Assembly: GCA_903872075.1 (NCBI GenBank)
Contig: CAIQJF010000082.1
Location: 24,255-88,254 of the forward strand
Reading direction: 5' to 3'
DNA from: an uncultured Caulobacteraceae bacterium
Lineage (GTDB): Bacteria > Pseudomonadota > Alphaproteobacteria > Caulobacterales > Caulobacteraceae
DNA: 64,000 nt
The position numbers and the translations under genes were made by a program. Under the pieces are notes generated by a model. That model was not told where the DNA came from and did not search any database. It saw only the letters and a list, made by a program, of their open reading frames with translations. Every line of letters starts with the position of its first letter. The first letter of the stretch is position 1. This document shows, in pieces, positions 9,358 to 18,179 of the stretch.

Positions 9358-10332
9358 TCAGCCCGCCGTGAGGCCGAGGGCGTCGATCCGCGCGCGCAGG
9401 TCGGCGGACAGGGCCCCGGCGGCTTCGGCCTCCACGACCTGGTTGAGTTCCGCGCGGTTCTTGACGCCGAGGATCACGGTGTCGACGCCGGTCATGTCGA
9501 GGGCGTAGCGGTGCGCCAGCACGGCCGGATCCTCACCGATCTCGGCGCATAAGGCCCGGAACGGCGCGGCGCGGCGGAAGTCCGCGGCTTCAGGGTGGCT
9601 CTCCTTCAGCGGCCGGTCGATGGCGGCGGTCAGGGCGCCGGCCTGGACGGCGCGAATTCCCATCACGCCGATACCACGGGCCTTGGCGGCGGCGATGATC
9701 TCGCGTGGGCGCGGCGGCTCGGCGAAGCTGCGCATGCCCCCGGCGCTGTCCATCAGATTGGCCACGGCCTGGATCACATCCGGCTTCGGGTCGTGGGCGA
9801 CAGCGTGAAGGATGGCGTCAGGCACGCCTACGCCGGTGATCCCCCAGGCGCCGATGCGGCCGCGCCGCTTGAGGTCCTCCATCGCCGCTATCACCTCGTG
9901 CACATAGACGCTCCATGGCGTGGCGAACGAGGCCCGGCGATCATTGAAGCGGGCGTAAACATAGCCGTCCGGGCTGATGTTGCTGTGCAGGAAGAAGATG
10001 TCCGCCCGTTCCAGCCGCATGGTCTCCAAACTGGCGTCGAGCGACGCTTCGAGCTGCGCCGCCGCCTGGCCGGGGGCGGGCTCGCCGAGCTGATGCTTGG
10101 TGGTGAATCGGATGCCAGACGGCGCGGCGCCGCCGAAGGCCATGCCGATCACGGCCTCGCAGTCCCGGTACATCGGCGCGGTGTCGATCAGGGTGATCCC
10201 GGCGTCGAGCGCGGCGTGGACGGTGGCGACGGCCTCGTCGAGCGTGGTCTCGCCCCAGAGGCGGCCAAGTCCGCCGCCGCCGAGGGTCAGGCGGCTTACC
10301 GCCTTCAAGGGGCCGAGGTCGGTGGTCTTCAT
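9358..10332 (-). CDS. Aldo/keto reductase
   Basis: This encodes 324 residues from the ATG at 10332; the frame is open further upstream, but that extension overlaps the kinase gene and is low-complexity. It is an AKR TIM barrel with DTAPMY (catalytic Asp/Tyr), FTTKHQ (Lys) and FFLHSN (His). The N-terminal GGGGLGRLWG is typical of the D-threo-aldose/L-fucose 1-dehydrogenase subgroup, so NAD(P)-dependent sugar oxidation is plausible. It is the last gene of the FAD oxidase-FGGY kinase-AKR unit, 37 bp after the kinase. The substrate is not determined. Confidence 0.85.
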   Translation of the reverse strand: MKTTDLGPLKAVSRLTLGGGGLGRLWGETTLDEAVATVHAALDAGITLIDTAPMYRDCEAVIGMAFGGAAPSGIRFTTKHQLGEPAPGQAAAQLEASLDASLETMRLERADIFFLHSNISPDGYVYARFNDRRASFATPWSVYVHEVIAAMEDLKRRGRIGAWGITGVGVPDAILHAVAHDPKPDVIQAVANLMDSAGGMRSFAEPPRPREIIAAAKARGIGVMGIRAVQAGALTAAIDRPLKESHPEAADFRRAAPFRALCAEIGEDPAVLAHRYALDMTGVDTVILGVKNRAELNQVVEAEAAGALSADLRARIDALGLTAG

Positions 10333-10369
10333 CGGTCGAATCCTTGGTGGGATGACAGCATCAGGCGTC

Positions 10370-11791
10370 TCAGGCGTAGACCGCCTCGCGCCAGGCGGCA
10401 AAGCGCGACTCCGCTTCGTCGGCGCTGAGGCGCGGGACCACCGGCTGCTCCAGGCGGTTGAGGTTCGCCACGTCGCCGTCGTTGAGCAGGCCCGCGCCGC
10501 GCCCGGCGCAGAGGGCCGCGCCAAGCAAGGTCGCCTCCGGCGTCGCGTGGCGGCGCACCGGGCGTCCGGTGAGATCGGCGAGAACCTGCAGGAAGAGGGG
10601 GCTGGTCGTCAGGCCGCCATCGACGCCGAGGTAGCCGGGCGAGGTCGCGCCGGTGAGGGCGTAGGCCTGATCGACCAGTTCGCGGGCCCGGAACGCCAGG
10701 CCTTCGAGGCCTGCCCGCGCCAGATGCCCGCGACCGACCGCGGACGTCAGTCCGGCGATGCGGCCACGGCGCGTGGGATCGCCGTGCGGCGCACCCAGGC
10801 CCTGCAGGGCGGGCAGGAAGGCCGCCCCGCCGGGGTCCTCGACCGAGGCCGCCAGGGCGCTGAATCGGGCGTGGCCGCCGAGGCCGCAGGTTTCGCGCAG
10901 CCAGTCGAGGGCGGAGCCCGCGGACAGAATCATGCCCTCCACGCACCAGCGCGTGTCGCCGCCGGTGGACGAGACCAGCAGGGGTGGAATGGTCGGGCCT
11001 GGGAAGGTGAAGGCCGAGCCGGTCGCCAGGTCGAACATGGCCGAGGTGCCCCAGGTGATCTTGGCGGTTCCCGGCGCATCGCCATGCGCCATGAGCGCCG
11101 CCTGCTGGTCGGCCACATCGGCGGTGATCGGAACTTCGGCTCCGAACAGCGCCTTGGAGGTCACGCCGATCGGGCCCCAGGTGTCGACCAGGGTAGGGAA
11201 CATCGCCCCATCCAGGTTCTGATGGTCGATCAGCCGGGCGTTCCAGCCCAGATCCGGAAACGACAGATAGCCGGACGGCCAGGCTTGGCTGCGGTCGCTG
11301 ACGTGGCTCACGCCGCCGGTGAGTTTGAAGATGATGAAGCTGTCGATATTGCCCCAGGCCAGCCGGCCAGGTCTCGGCTTCACCGACCCGACAAGGGCCT
11401 CAAGCTTGGTCGCCGACTGCTGCGGCGCGACCATGAATCCGGCCTGACCCAGTTCGCCCGCCCGCCCGGCTCCGCGCAGATCGCTCCACACCACCATCGG
11501 CGCCAGAGGTTTTCCGGTCACCCTGTCCCAGACCACGGCGCTGGCCCGCTGCGTGGTCACGCCGATCGCCGCGATATCGCCCATGGCGAGGCCCGCGGCG
11601 GTCAGCGCCGCGCCGATCGCTCGCCGGGTGTCGGTCCAGACCCGTTCGGCGTCCTGCTCCACGCGGCCGGGCGCGGGGGTCATTGATCGGATGGGCGCCG
11701 CGGCGAGGCCGATGACCGAGCCATCCAGATCAAGAACGGCGGCGCGGGTCGAGGTGGTCCCGACGTCGATGGCGAGAAGGCGCTCAGGCAT
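10370..11791 (-). CDS. FGGY-family carbohydrate kinase (glycerol kinase-like)
   Basis: This encodes 473 residues with the FGGY two-domain actin-like fold. The N-terminal LLAIDVGTTSTRAAVLD is the phosphate-1 loop; GVTTQRAS and a C-terminal YLGVDGGLTTSPLFLQVLAD follow. The C-terminal domain carries ATPEATLLGAALCAG. Such kinases phosphorylate glycerol, xylulose, ribulose and similar polyols; the sequence does not settle which. The start overlaps the end of the FAD-oxidase gene by 8 bp, so expression is coupled. A partner resembling alkyl-DHAP synthase suggests a glycerol- or triose-type substrate, but this is inference. Confidence 0.85.
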   Translation of the reverse strand: MPERLLAIDVGTTSTRAAVLDLDGSVIGLAAAPIRSMTPAPGRVEQDAERVWTDTRRAIGAALTAAGLAMGDIAAIGVTTQRASAVVWDRVTGKPLAPMVVWSDLRGAGRAGELGQAGFMVAPQQSATKLEALVGSVKPRPGRLAWGNIDSFIIFKLTGGVSHVSDRSQAWPSGYLSFPDLGWNARLIDHQNLDGAMFPTLVDTWGPIGVTSKALFGAEVPITADVADQQAALMAHGDAPGTAKITWGTSAMFDLATGSAFTFPGPTIPPLLVSSTGGDTRWCVEGMILSAGSALDWLRETCGLGGHARFSALAASVEDPGGAAFLPALQGLGAPHGDPTRRGRIAGLTSAVGRGHLARAGLEGLAFRARELVDQAYALTGATSPGYLGVDGGLTTSPLFLQVLADLTGRPVRRHATPEATLLGAALCAGRGAGLLNDGDVANLNRLEQPVVPRLSADEAESRFAAWREAVYA

Positions 11792-13181
11792 CGGGCAGCA
11801 ACACGCCGGGGTTCATGATCCCCCTGGGATCGAGCGCCGTCTTGATCCGGCGCAGCAGGCCAAGGCCCGCCGTTCCCAGTTCGCGTTCCAGATAGTCCCG
11901 CCGCACGCGGCCGATGCCGTGGTGGTGAGAGAGGCTGCCGCCGTGCCGGTCGGTGGCGTCCATGATCCGGCGCCAGCCATCGAGATAGGTGGTCTCCATG
12001 GCCGAGGGATCGGACGTCTGAACGGCGAAGGTGAAATAGAGATTCAGGCCGCTGCGGTAGACATGAGAGCTGTGCGCCGAGCCGGCCAGACAGCCGGGGA
12101 TCTCCTTCAGCGAGGCTGTGGCGTCGTCATAGATCGCCGCGATTCGCGTCCAGTCGGCGGAAACCTCGACCGTGTCGAGCACGATCCCGCGCTGCAGGAA
12201 CATGTCCCAGCTGGGCACGGTATTGCGGTGACCCAGCCAGTGATCGACGATGTCGGAGGGCGCGCTCGCCACGCCCATGCGCGCCGCGATCGCGGCCACG
12301 GCGGCGGTCTCGGCGGCGACCAGGGCGGCCGGTCCCTCATGCACCATCAGGATCAGGCAGGCCGTCGCGCGGGCGTCCAGGCGCTTACTCTCGCGTTCAT
12401 CGTATTGACGCACGACCGGCGGGCCCCAGCCGCTCTGAATCACCTCCCTCTGGAAGGCGAAGCCGGCCCGCATGTCGGCGACCTCGAACGCCGAGACCGC
12501 GCGGGATTCCGCGGCGCGGCGGAGCGAAAGGTTTACGCCCGTGATGACCCCGAGCGTTCCCTCGCTGCCCAGCATCAGTTGACGAAGGTCCGGGCCCGAC
12601 GACGCCCGCGGGCCCTTGCCCAGGACGACAAGATCGCCGTTCGGCAGCACAGCCTCGATGGAATGGACGATGTCCTCGATATTCCCGTAGGCGCTGGAGA
12701 ACTGGCCTGAGGCCCGTGTCGCCACCCAGCCGCCGACGCTGCTCACCGCGACAGACTGCGGCCAGTGGCCGATGGTCAGACCTTCAGCGGCCACCGCCTG
12801 TTCGGCTTCGAGTCCGTTCTTGCCTGCGTCGAAGCCGGCCAGCAGGTTTTCCGTGTCGATGAACCGGACGGCGTTCATCGCGCCCATGTCGAGGAGGACG
12901 GCGTCCGGAGCGGCGACCACGCCGCCGACGACGCCGCTGCCCAGGCCGAGCGGGATCACCGGCGTGCCGGTCTCATTCGCCAGGCGCAGGGTGGCCTGGA
13001 CATCGGCGACGCTCGTCGGCCTGACGACGCAGCCGGCCGCCGGTCCCGGGGCGCCCAGGTGGTCGCGCACATGGCTGAGCATCCAGTAGTCGTGACGGCG
13101 CGCGTCCTTCGCCCCATCTCCGGAGAAAACCTTTTCCGCGCCGAGGGCCCCGGCGAGGGCGGGCGCGATCGAAGACGTCAT
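11784..13181 (-). CDS. FAD-binding oxidase of the AGPS/glycolate-oxidase-like VAO family
   Basis: This encodes 465 residues from the ATG at 13181, chosen because GGGAGAG lies just before it (the frame is open to 13229). The N-terminal FAD-binding PCMH domain shows CVVRPTSVADVQ, PLGLGSGVVGG and SVGGWVATRASGQFSSAYG. The C-terminal cap contains SHHHGIGRVRRDY, the His triplet and glycine motif characteristic of alkyl-dihydroxyacetonephosphate synthase and related oxidases. A bacterial AGPS-like enzyme or 2-hydroxyacid/sugar-acid oxidase is possible. It is the first gene of the three-gene unit and lies 168 bp from a divergent aminotransferase gene. Confidence 0.85.
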   Translation of the reverse strand: MTSSIAPALAGALGAEKVFSGDGAKDARRHDYWMLSHVRDHLGAPGPAAGCVVRPTSVADVQATLRLANETGTPVIPLGLGSGVVGGVVAAPDAVLLDMGAMNAVRFIDTENLLAGFDAGKNGLEAEQAVAAEGLTIGHWPQSVAVSSVGGWVATRASGQFSSAYGNIEDIVHSIEAVLPNGDLVVLGKGPRASSGPDLRQLMLGSEGTLGVITGVNLSLRRAAESRAVSAFEVADMRAGFAFQREVIQSGWGPPVVRQYDERESKRLDARATACLILMVHEGPAALVAAETAAVAAIAARMGVASAPSDIVDHWLGHRNTVPSWDMFLQRGIVLDTVEVSADWTRIAAIYDDATASLKEIPGCLAGSAHSSHVYRSGLNLYFTFAVQTSDPSAMETTYLDGWRRIMDATDRHGGSLSHHHGIGRVRRDYLERELGTAGLGLLRRIKTALDPRGIMNPGVLLPDA

Positions 13182-13255
13182 GGCGTTTCTCTCCCTGGCG
13201 CTTCCGCCGCTGCCGTGACGCTTGTGCATGGTGGTCCAGGGCTAATCAATGCCAC

Positions 13256-13287
13256 GTCGTGGCGTCGTGGCGTCGTGGCGTCGCGGC
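13256..13287. repeat. 8-bp tandem repeat in a divergent promoter region
   Basis: Three exact copies of GTCGTGGC followed by one with a single change (GTCGCGGC). It lies in the 168-bp gap between the FAD-oxidase start (13181, minus) and the aminotransferase start (13350, plus). Confidence 0.8.
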
Positions 13288-13349
13288 GCTTGGCCGGACC
13301 CCGGTTCGGTTCTAAAGGCGGCCCCTCGCTCTCCTGGAGACCCGCGACG

Positions 13350-14525
13350 ATGAAATTTTCTCCCCTGGTCGATCGCATCGCCGGCGGCGGGGCCGAAGGC
13401 TGGGCCGTTCATTTTGAGGCCATGCGCCAGAAGGCGGCCGGCCGCGACATCACCTTCCTGACCATCGGCGATCCGGATCAGGGCCCGCCGGCGGTTGTGA
13501 TCGAGGCCACGCGCGAAGCCCTTCGCCTGAATCACAAGGGCTATGCCCCCATCGCCGGCCTGCCGGCCGTCCGCGCGGAGGTGGCCGCCCGCATCGCCCG
13601 CCGGACCGGCGCGCCCTGCGCAGAGTCCAATGTCATCCTCACCCCGGGCGATCAGGCCGGCCTGTTCTGCGCGGTGCAGTGCATCGTTGCGGCGGGCGAT
13701 GAGATCATCGTTCCCGAGCCTGTCTACGCCACCTACGCCGGGGTGATCGGCGCCAGCGGCGCGAAGATGGTCAATGTGCCTCTGCGGCCGGAACGCGGCT
13801 TTCATCCCGACCTCGCGGCCATGGAGGCCGCCATCACGCCGCGCACCCGCGCCATCTGGATCAACAGCCCTCACAACCCCACCGGCGCGGTGATGGACCG
13901 CGCCGAGATGGAGGCGGTGGCCGCGCTCTGCCGCAGGCACGATCTCTGGCTGTTGTCTGACGAGGTCTATGAGGACATGGCCTATGCCCGGCCGCATGTC
14001 AGCGCCTGGTCGCTGCCCGGCATGGCGGACCGCACCATCGTCGTCTCAAGCCTGTCGAAGTCGCACGCCATTCCCGGTTTTCGCTTCGGTTGGGTCGCCG
14101 GCCCGCCGGAGCTGATAAGCCACGTCTTCGACCTGGTGCTCTGCATGCTCTATGGCGGTCCGCCGTTCATTCAGGAGGGGGTACTGCCGGCCCTGCGCGA
14201 GGACCTGCCCGAAGTCGCGGCCTTGCGCGAAGACTATCGCCGCCGCTCGCAGGACTTCTCCGACCTGCTGGCCGCCGCGCCGGGCTGCCGCCTGACGGCG
14301 CCGGAAGGCGGCATGTTCTGCCTGCTCGACGTCCGGGGCACGGGCCTTGCCGCCGCGCGGTTCGCCGAACGTCTGCTGGAGGAGGAGGCCATCGCCGTCC
14401 TGGCCTGCGACGCCTTCGGCCCCAGCGCAGTCGGCCATGTGCGCATCTCGCTCACCCTTCCGGATGCGGCCTTGCACGCCGCCGGGCGGCGAATCGTGGC
14501 GTTCACGGAGCGTCTGGCCGCCTGA
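13350..14525 (+). CDS. Class I/II PLP-dependent aminotransferase
   Basis: This encodes 391 residues from the ATG at 13350 (GGAG in ctggagacccgcgacg just before it). Class I aminotransferase landmarks are present: the KGYAPIAGLPAVR segment near 63-75, INSPHNPTGA (Asn for PLP) at ~171, SDEVYED at ~203, and SSLSKSHAIPGFRFGW with the Schiff-base Lys237. The C-terminal Arg in VRISLT would bind the substrate carboxylate. It is divergent from the FAD-oxidase operon and upstream of two PEP-tail genes. The family includes aspartate, aromatic and methionine aminotransferases; the substrate is not specified. Confidence 0.85.
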   Translation: MKFSPLVDRIAGGGAEGWAVHFEAMRQKAAGRDITFLTIGDPDQGPPAVVIEATREALRLNHKGYAPIAGLPAVRAEVAARIARRTGAPCAESNVILTPGDQAGLFCAVQCIVAAGDEIIVPEPVYATYAGVIGASGAKMVNVPLRPERGFHPDLAAMEAAITPRTRAIWINSPHNPTGAVMDRAEMEAVAALCRRHDLWLLSDEVYEDMAYARPHVSAWSLPGMADRTIVVSSLSKSHAIPGFRFGWVAGPPELISHVFDLVLCMLYGGPPFIQEGVLPALREDLPEVAALREDYRRRSQDFSDLLAAAPGCRLTAPEGGMFCLLDVRGTGLAAARFAERLLEEEAIAVLACDAFGPSAVGHVRISLTLPDAALHAAGRRIVAFTERLAA

Positions 14526-14686
14526 GCTGAGGGATTCTGACTTGACGTCTGAGGCATTATGTCGCAGCGTCGCGTGGAGATCTTGGTGATCGTGGGCGAC
14601 AGAGCGCCCGGTCGAGATTGCCCTGTCCCAGCCTAAATCAACGGCGGTTTCCGCCTGATGCGCTTTTCAGTTCCACAGGAACGAAC

Positions 14687-15331
14687 ATGCTCACCAAAGC
14701 CATGCTCATCGGCGGCGCGCTCGCGCTCGCCGGGGCTGCAAACGCCGGTATCCTCTACTCACAGACGTGGGACGGCTCGGGCAATCTCTATGGCAGCCAG
14801 AACGACGTGGGCAATTTCGGCGCCTTCGTTACGACCTACGACGACTTCACGCTCAGCCGCCCATCGCGGCTGACCGCAATCGATGTCACCGGCGGTTTCT
14901 TCAACCCGCCGACGGTCGCGCCGGTCAGCCAGTTCACGCTCACCCTTTACGCCGACGCCGGGGGCGCTCCCGGCGTCGCGATCGCGTCCGGCGTGTTCGG
15001 TGGGGCGGGAACCTATCTGGGCAGCCCGGGCGGCTACCCGATTTACGCCTACGCCTTCGACCTCCCACAGGTCCCGGTCGCCGCCGGCGTCTACTGGTTC
15101 TCCGCCGTCGCGGATCTCGGCTACCCGCCCGAGTGGGGTGTCTCGACCTCCGCTCAGGGCGACGGCGCCGCCTATCAATGCTTCTTCACCGCCTGCGCCA
15201 CCTTGACCGGCGCGAACCTGGCCTTCGACGTTGTCGGCGTGCCTGAACCGAGCGCCTGGACCCTGATGGTCTTGGGCCTAGGCGGTCTCGGTGTGGCGTT
15301 GCGCTCGCGCCGCAAGGCTGTCGCCGCCTGA
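14687..15331 (+). CDS. PEP-CTERM (PEPxxW) secreted protein
   Basis: This encodes 214 residues from the ATG at 14687 (AGGA before it). A signal peptide (MLTKAMLIGGALALAGAANAG) precedes a Thr/Gly-rich beta-type domain. The C-terminal sorting signal is VPEPSAWTLMVLGLGGLGVAL followed by RSRRK: a PEP motif, a hydrophobic helix and a basic tail. Such tails direct proteins to exosortase-type processing and the cell surface or exopolysaccharide matrix. It is clearly paralogous to the next gene (shared DGSGN, aromatic-DxFT and TLYxDAGGxPG motifs). No exosortase gene is in the window. Confidence 0.85.
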   Translation: MLTKAMLIGGALALAGAANAGILYSQTWDGSGNLYGSQNDVGNFGAFVTTYDDFTLSRPSRLTAIDVTGGFFNPPTVAPVSQFTLTLYADAGGAPGVAIASGVFGGAGTYLGSPGGYPIYAYAFDLPQVPVAAGVYWFSAVADLGYPPEWGVSTSAQGDGAAYQCFFTACATLTGANLAFDVVGVPEPSAWTLMVLGLGGLGVALRSRRKAVAA

Positions 15332-15510
15332 TCTGGCTTCAAGGACGGCCAACAATCGCGACACCTGCCGCAAGGCCGGCGCCGTTTGCATGTGGGCGTG
15401 TCGATTGTTCAAATGTGTCCGAAAAAGGACTTGATCCGACCGGGTAGGTGACATAGCGCTCCGAGCCTGTCGGGCGCGGCTTGGCGTTTCGGACCCAGCG
15501 AGAGGCGGCG

Positions 15511-16173
15511 ATGCTCAACAAACGGTTCATCCTCGGCGGCCTTCTGGCCATGGCCGGGTCGGCGAACGCGGCCGTGATCTGGACCCAGCCGTCGGACGGC
15601 TCCGGCAACGGCGCCGCCAGCCAGTACGATCCCCTCGCCTTCGGCAATTTCGCCACCGCCTTCGATAACTTCACGATTTCCAAAGGGACCAACCTCACGG
15701 GATTCAGCTGGGTTGGTGAGTATTTCAATCTCAGCGGCCCCGCGCAGATTACGGCCTGGACCGTGACGCTCTATTCCGACGCCGGCGGCCAACCGGGCGG
15801 CGCGATCAAGTCGTGGACCTTCGCCGGCGACGGCGGCGAAACCGATATCGGCAGCTTCGGCGGCTATGAGAACTATGCCTACAGCGAGTCCTTCGCGCCG
15901 CTCGCCGCCAGCCCCGGCGTCTATTGGGTCTCCGTCGTGCCGGACCTGGTCTTCCAGCCCCAATGGGCGTGGGTGTCGGGCATCGGCGGCGACAGCAAAT
16001 CCTTTCAGGATCTGTTCGGCGCGCGTGACCAGCTGACCAACGACCTGGCCTTCAGCGTGGACGGCTACAGCCGGGGCGGGGTGCCCGAGCCGGCGACCTG
16101 GACCCTCATGCTTACCGGCCTCGGCGCCCTCGGGGCCAGCCTTCGCTCGCGTCGCAAGGCCGCGGCCGCCTGA
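15511..16173 (+). CDS. PEP-CTERM (PEPxxW) secreted protein, tandem paralogue
   Basis: This encodes 220 residues from the ATG at 15511, preceded by GAGAGG; an in-frame TTG at 15481 is less likely. The signal peptide ends SANAA, and the tail is VPEPATWTLMLTGLGALGASL plus RSRRK. The body shares DGSGN, FDNFTIS, TLYSDAGGQPG and a GVYW...VPDL segment with the upstream gene, so the pair arose by duplication and diverged. It has its own RBS and a 179-bp gap from its neighbour, and may have its own promoter. Function beyond surface or matrix localisation is unknown. Confidence 0.85.
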   Translation: MLNKRFILGGLLAMAGSANAAVIWTQPSDGSGNGAASQYDPLAFGNFATAFDNFTISKGTNLTGFSWVGEYFNLSGPAQITAWTVTLYSDAGGQPGGAIKSWTFAGDGGETDIGSFGGYENYAYSESFAPLAASPGVYWVSVVPDLVFQPQWAWVSGIGGDSKSFQDLFGARDQLTNDLAFSVDGYSRGGVPEPATWTLMLTGLGALGASLRSRRKAAAA

Positions 16174-16175
16174 TC

Positions 16176-16190
16176 GGCGCGCGACGCGCC
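16176..16190. terminator. Candidate convergent terminator hairpin
   Basis: GGCGCG-CGA-CGCGCC forms a 6-bp GC stem with a 3-base loop, in the 23-bp gap between the PEP-tail gene stop (16173) and the stop of the convergent hypothetical gene (16197). There is no T tract. Confidence 0.45.
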
Positions 16191-16196
16191 GCCGGC

Positions 16197-16667
16197 TCAG
16201 TCCGGCGGAAAGTTGAGCAGGCTCAACAGGTCAGACAGGGACGCGTCCGTGTCGCCCGCGCCCTCCATTTCGGCCCACCGCAGCAGGGCCGCCTCATGGT
16301 CGACGACCGCCTGAAGGATCGGCCTGTCCTGCGGCGGACCGAGGGCGGCGATGGCCTGATAGCTGGCCAGGATCGGGCCCAGCCGTGCGGCCGTCGCCGA
16401 GGCGTAGGCCTCCCAGCTCTGTTGCAGATAGCCGGCGACCCGTGCGGGAATTCCGCTGAGGTCGCCGGCCTCCGCGAGGCTGAGTCCATGGCGCAGCAGC
16501 AGGGGGCGCAGGCGCGCCTTGGTCTCGGTTTCCAGCTGCAGTATCGCCGCGAAACACCGCGCCTCCCGCGGTGTGCGCGCCGCGGCGTGCAGCGCCAGCA
16601 GCAGGCGCTCGCCCATGACCTCGCCGTCGTAGAGGACCCTCAACCCGTCGAGGTAGGCCTCGGTCAC
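16197..16667 (-). CDS. Small all-helical hypothetical protein coupled to PLP decarboxylase
   Basis: This encodes 156 residues from a GTG at 16667 that overlaps the decarboxylase stop by four bases (GTGA). The sequence is rich in Ala, Leu, Glu and Arg, with heptad-like helices (YDGEVMGERLLLALHAAA, ARCFAAILQLETETKARL, VAGYLQQSWEAYASATAARL, LQAVVDHEAALLRWAEME). It suggests a four-helix bundle, possibly ferritin/rubrerythrin-like: several Glu and His sit in helices (GEVMGERL, LETETK, DHEAAL), but no clear EXXH pair is seen, so metal binding is unproven. I do not recognise the family. Translational coupling to the decarboxylase suggests a shared substrate or a regulatory subunit. Confidence 0.7.
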   Translation of the reverse strand: MTEAYLDGLRVLYDGEVMGERLLLALHAAARTPREARCFAAILQLETETKARLRPLLLRHGLSLAEAGDLSGIPARVAGYLQQSWEAYASATAARLGPILASYQAIAALGPPQDRPILQAVVDHEAALLRWAEMEGAGDTDASLSDLLSLLNFPPD

Positions 16668-18109
16668 GCTGGTCTCGCCGCCAGCTCGGCGCCGATCCGC
16701 ACGACCGCCTCGATCAGCAGATCGAAGTCCTCGTCCCGCGAGCGGTGGTTGGAATTGCACACCCGGATGGCGAACCGCCCCTGAAGCACGGTCTGGGAGG
16801 GAACGGCGATCCCCCGCTCCTGCAGGGCCACCAGGATCGCCGGGTTGAGGGCGTTGAGTGCGCCGGCCTCCATACCGGCGGGCGCATAGCGGAAACAAAC
16901 GATGTTGAGGGCGACCGGCGCCAGCAGTTCGAGATCGGGGTGCGCCGCCACCATGTCGCCAAGACGCCGCGACTGCTCGATGTTCATCTGCACCGCGCCC
17001 GCGATGCGGCTCACACCCTGCTCCTTCATCGACATCCACACCTTCAGGGCGCGGAAGCCGCGGGAGAGCTGCAGGCCGCGGTCGGCGAAGAAGGCGGTCT
17101 CCACCGCGATGCCGCCCTGGGCGGATTTCAGATAGGCCGGTCCGCCGGCGGGCTGATAGGCGGCGGTCTGGGCGTCGGGATGGCGGGTCAGGGCGACCCC
17201 GACCTCGTAGGGCATGTAGCCCCACTTGTGCAGATCGAAGGCCAGGGAGTCGGCGGTCTCCTGGCCGGCGACGATGGCCTTGCTGTCGGTCCAGGCCGCC
17301 AGGGCGCCGAAGGCTCCGTCGATGTGCAACCAGAGGCCGAACTCGTCGGCCAGGGCGCGCAGGGCCACGAGGTCGTCCGTCGCGCCGGTGCTCACCGTGC
17401 CGGCGCAGCCGACGATGGCGATGGGGCGGCATCCCTCGGCCAGGTCGGCGACGATCCGCGCCCGGCACGCTTCGATGTCGATGCGGTAGTTGGCGTCGAC
17501 GGGGATGGCGCGGAAGGCCTTGCGGCCCATGCCCATGAGTTCGCAGGCGGTGTGGATCCAGCTGTGGGTCTCGGCGCCGCCGTAGATCGTCAGGGGAGGG
17601 CCGCCGCTCACGCCCTCGGCGCGGATGTCCCAGCCGGCCTTGGCCACGCGGGCGGCCATCAGGCCGTTGATATTGGCCTCGGTGCCGCCGCTGACCAGCA
17701 CGCCGCTGGCGTCCGCCGGGAAGCCCATCAGTTCGGCCAGCCAGGCGATCACCTGCCGCTCGATCACGGCCGCCGATTGATCGTAGCCGGCCAGATGGTT
17801 GTTCATGGCCGAGGCCAGGAAGTCCGCCAGGGCCCCGGCGGCGGTGCCGGTGCCCATGACCCATCCCCAGAAGCGCGGATGAATATTGCCGGTGGGGTAG
17901 GGGAGGATGTCGCGCTTGAACGCCTCATAGACCGCCGCGAGGGACTCGCCCTCGTAGGGAACCGGCTCGGCTAGTCGGGCTTTGGCCTCGGCCGGGACGC
18001 TGGTCCAGGTCGGGCGCTCGCGCGCGGTCTCCAGCCACGTCACCATGTCGTCGACCATGGCCCGGCCCACGGCTCGGGTGTCGTCCCAATCGGCGGGGTC
18101 AAGGGTCAT
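16664..18109 (-). CDS. Group II PLP-dependent amino-acid decarboxylase
   Basis: This encodes 481 residues of the aromatic/glutamate-type decarboxylase family. Visible motifs are HPRFWGWVMGTG at ~78, SGGTEANINGL at ~140, HIDGAFGALAAW with Asp264, and DLHKWGYMPYE with the PLP lysine at ~295. It probably decarboxylates an amino acid to an amine, or acts as an aldehyde-forming variant; the substrate is unknown. It is the first gene of a two-gene unit with the small helical protein. Downstream on the same strand but 70 bp upstream lies glpD. Confidence 0.87.
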   Translation of the reverse strand: MTLDPADWDDTRAVGRAMVDDMVTWLETARERPTWTSVPAEAKARLAEPVPYEGESLAAVYEAFKRDILPYPTGNIHPRFWGWVMGTGTAAGALADFLASAMNNHLAGYDQSAAVIERQVIAWLAELMGFPADASGVLVSGGTEANINGLMAARVAKAGWDIRAEGVSGGPPLTIYGGAETHSWIHTACELMGMGRKAFRAIPVDANYRIDIEACRARIVADLAEGCRPIAIVGCAGTVSTGATDDLVALRALADEFGLWLHIDGAFGALAAWTDSKAIVAGQETADSLAFDLHKWGYMPYEVGVALTRHPDAQTAAYQPAGGPAYLKSAQGGIAVETAFFADRGLQLSRGFRALKVWMSMKEQGVSRIAGAVQMNIEQSRRLGDMVAAHPDLELLAPVALNIVCFRYAPAGMEAGALNALNPAILVALQERGIAVPSQTVLQGRFAIRVCNSNHRSRDEDFDLLIEAVVRIGAELAARPA

Positions 18110-18179
18110 GGGTCTGGTCCTTTCTGGCGCGCGGGCCGTGGCTTTGGACCAACACGCGATGCTGACTCAAGAGCAGGTC

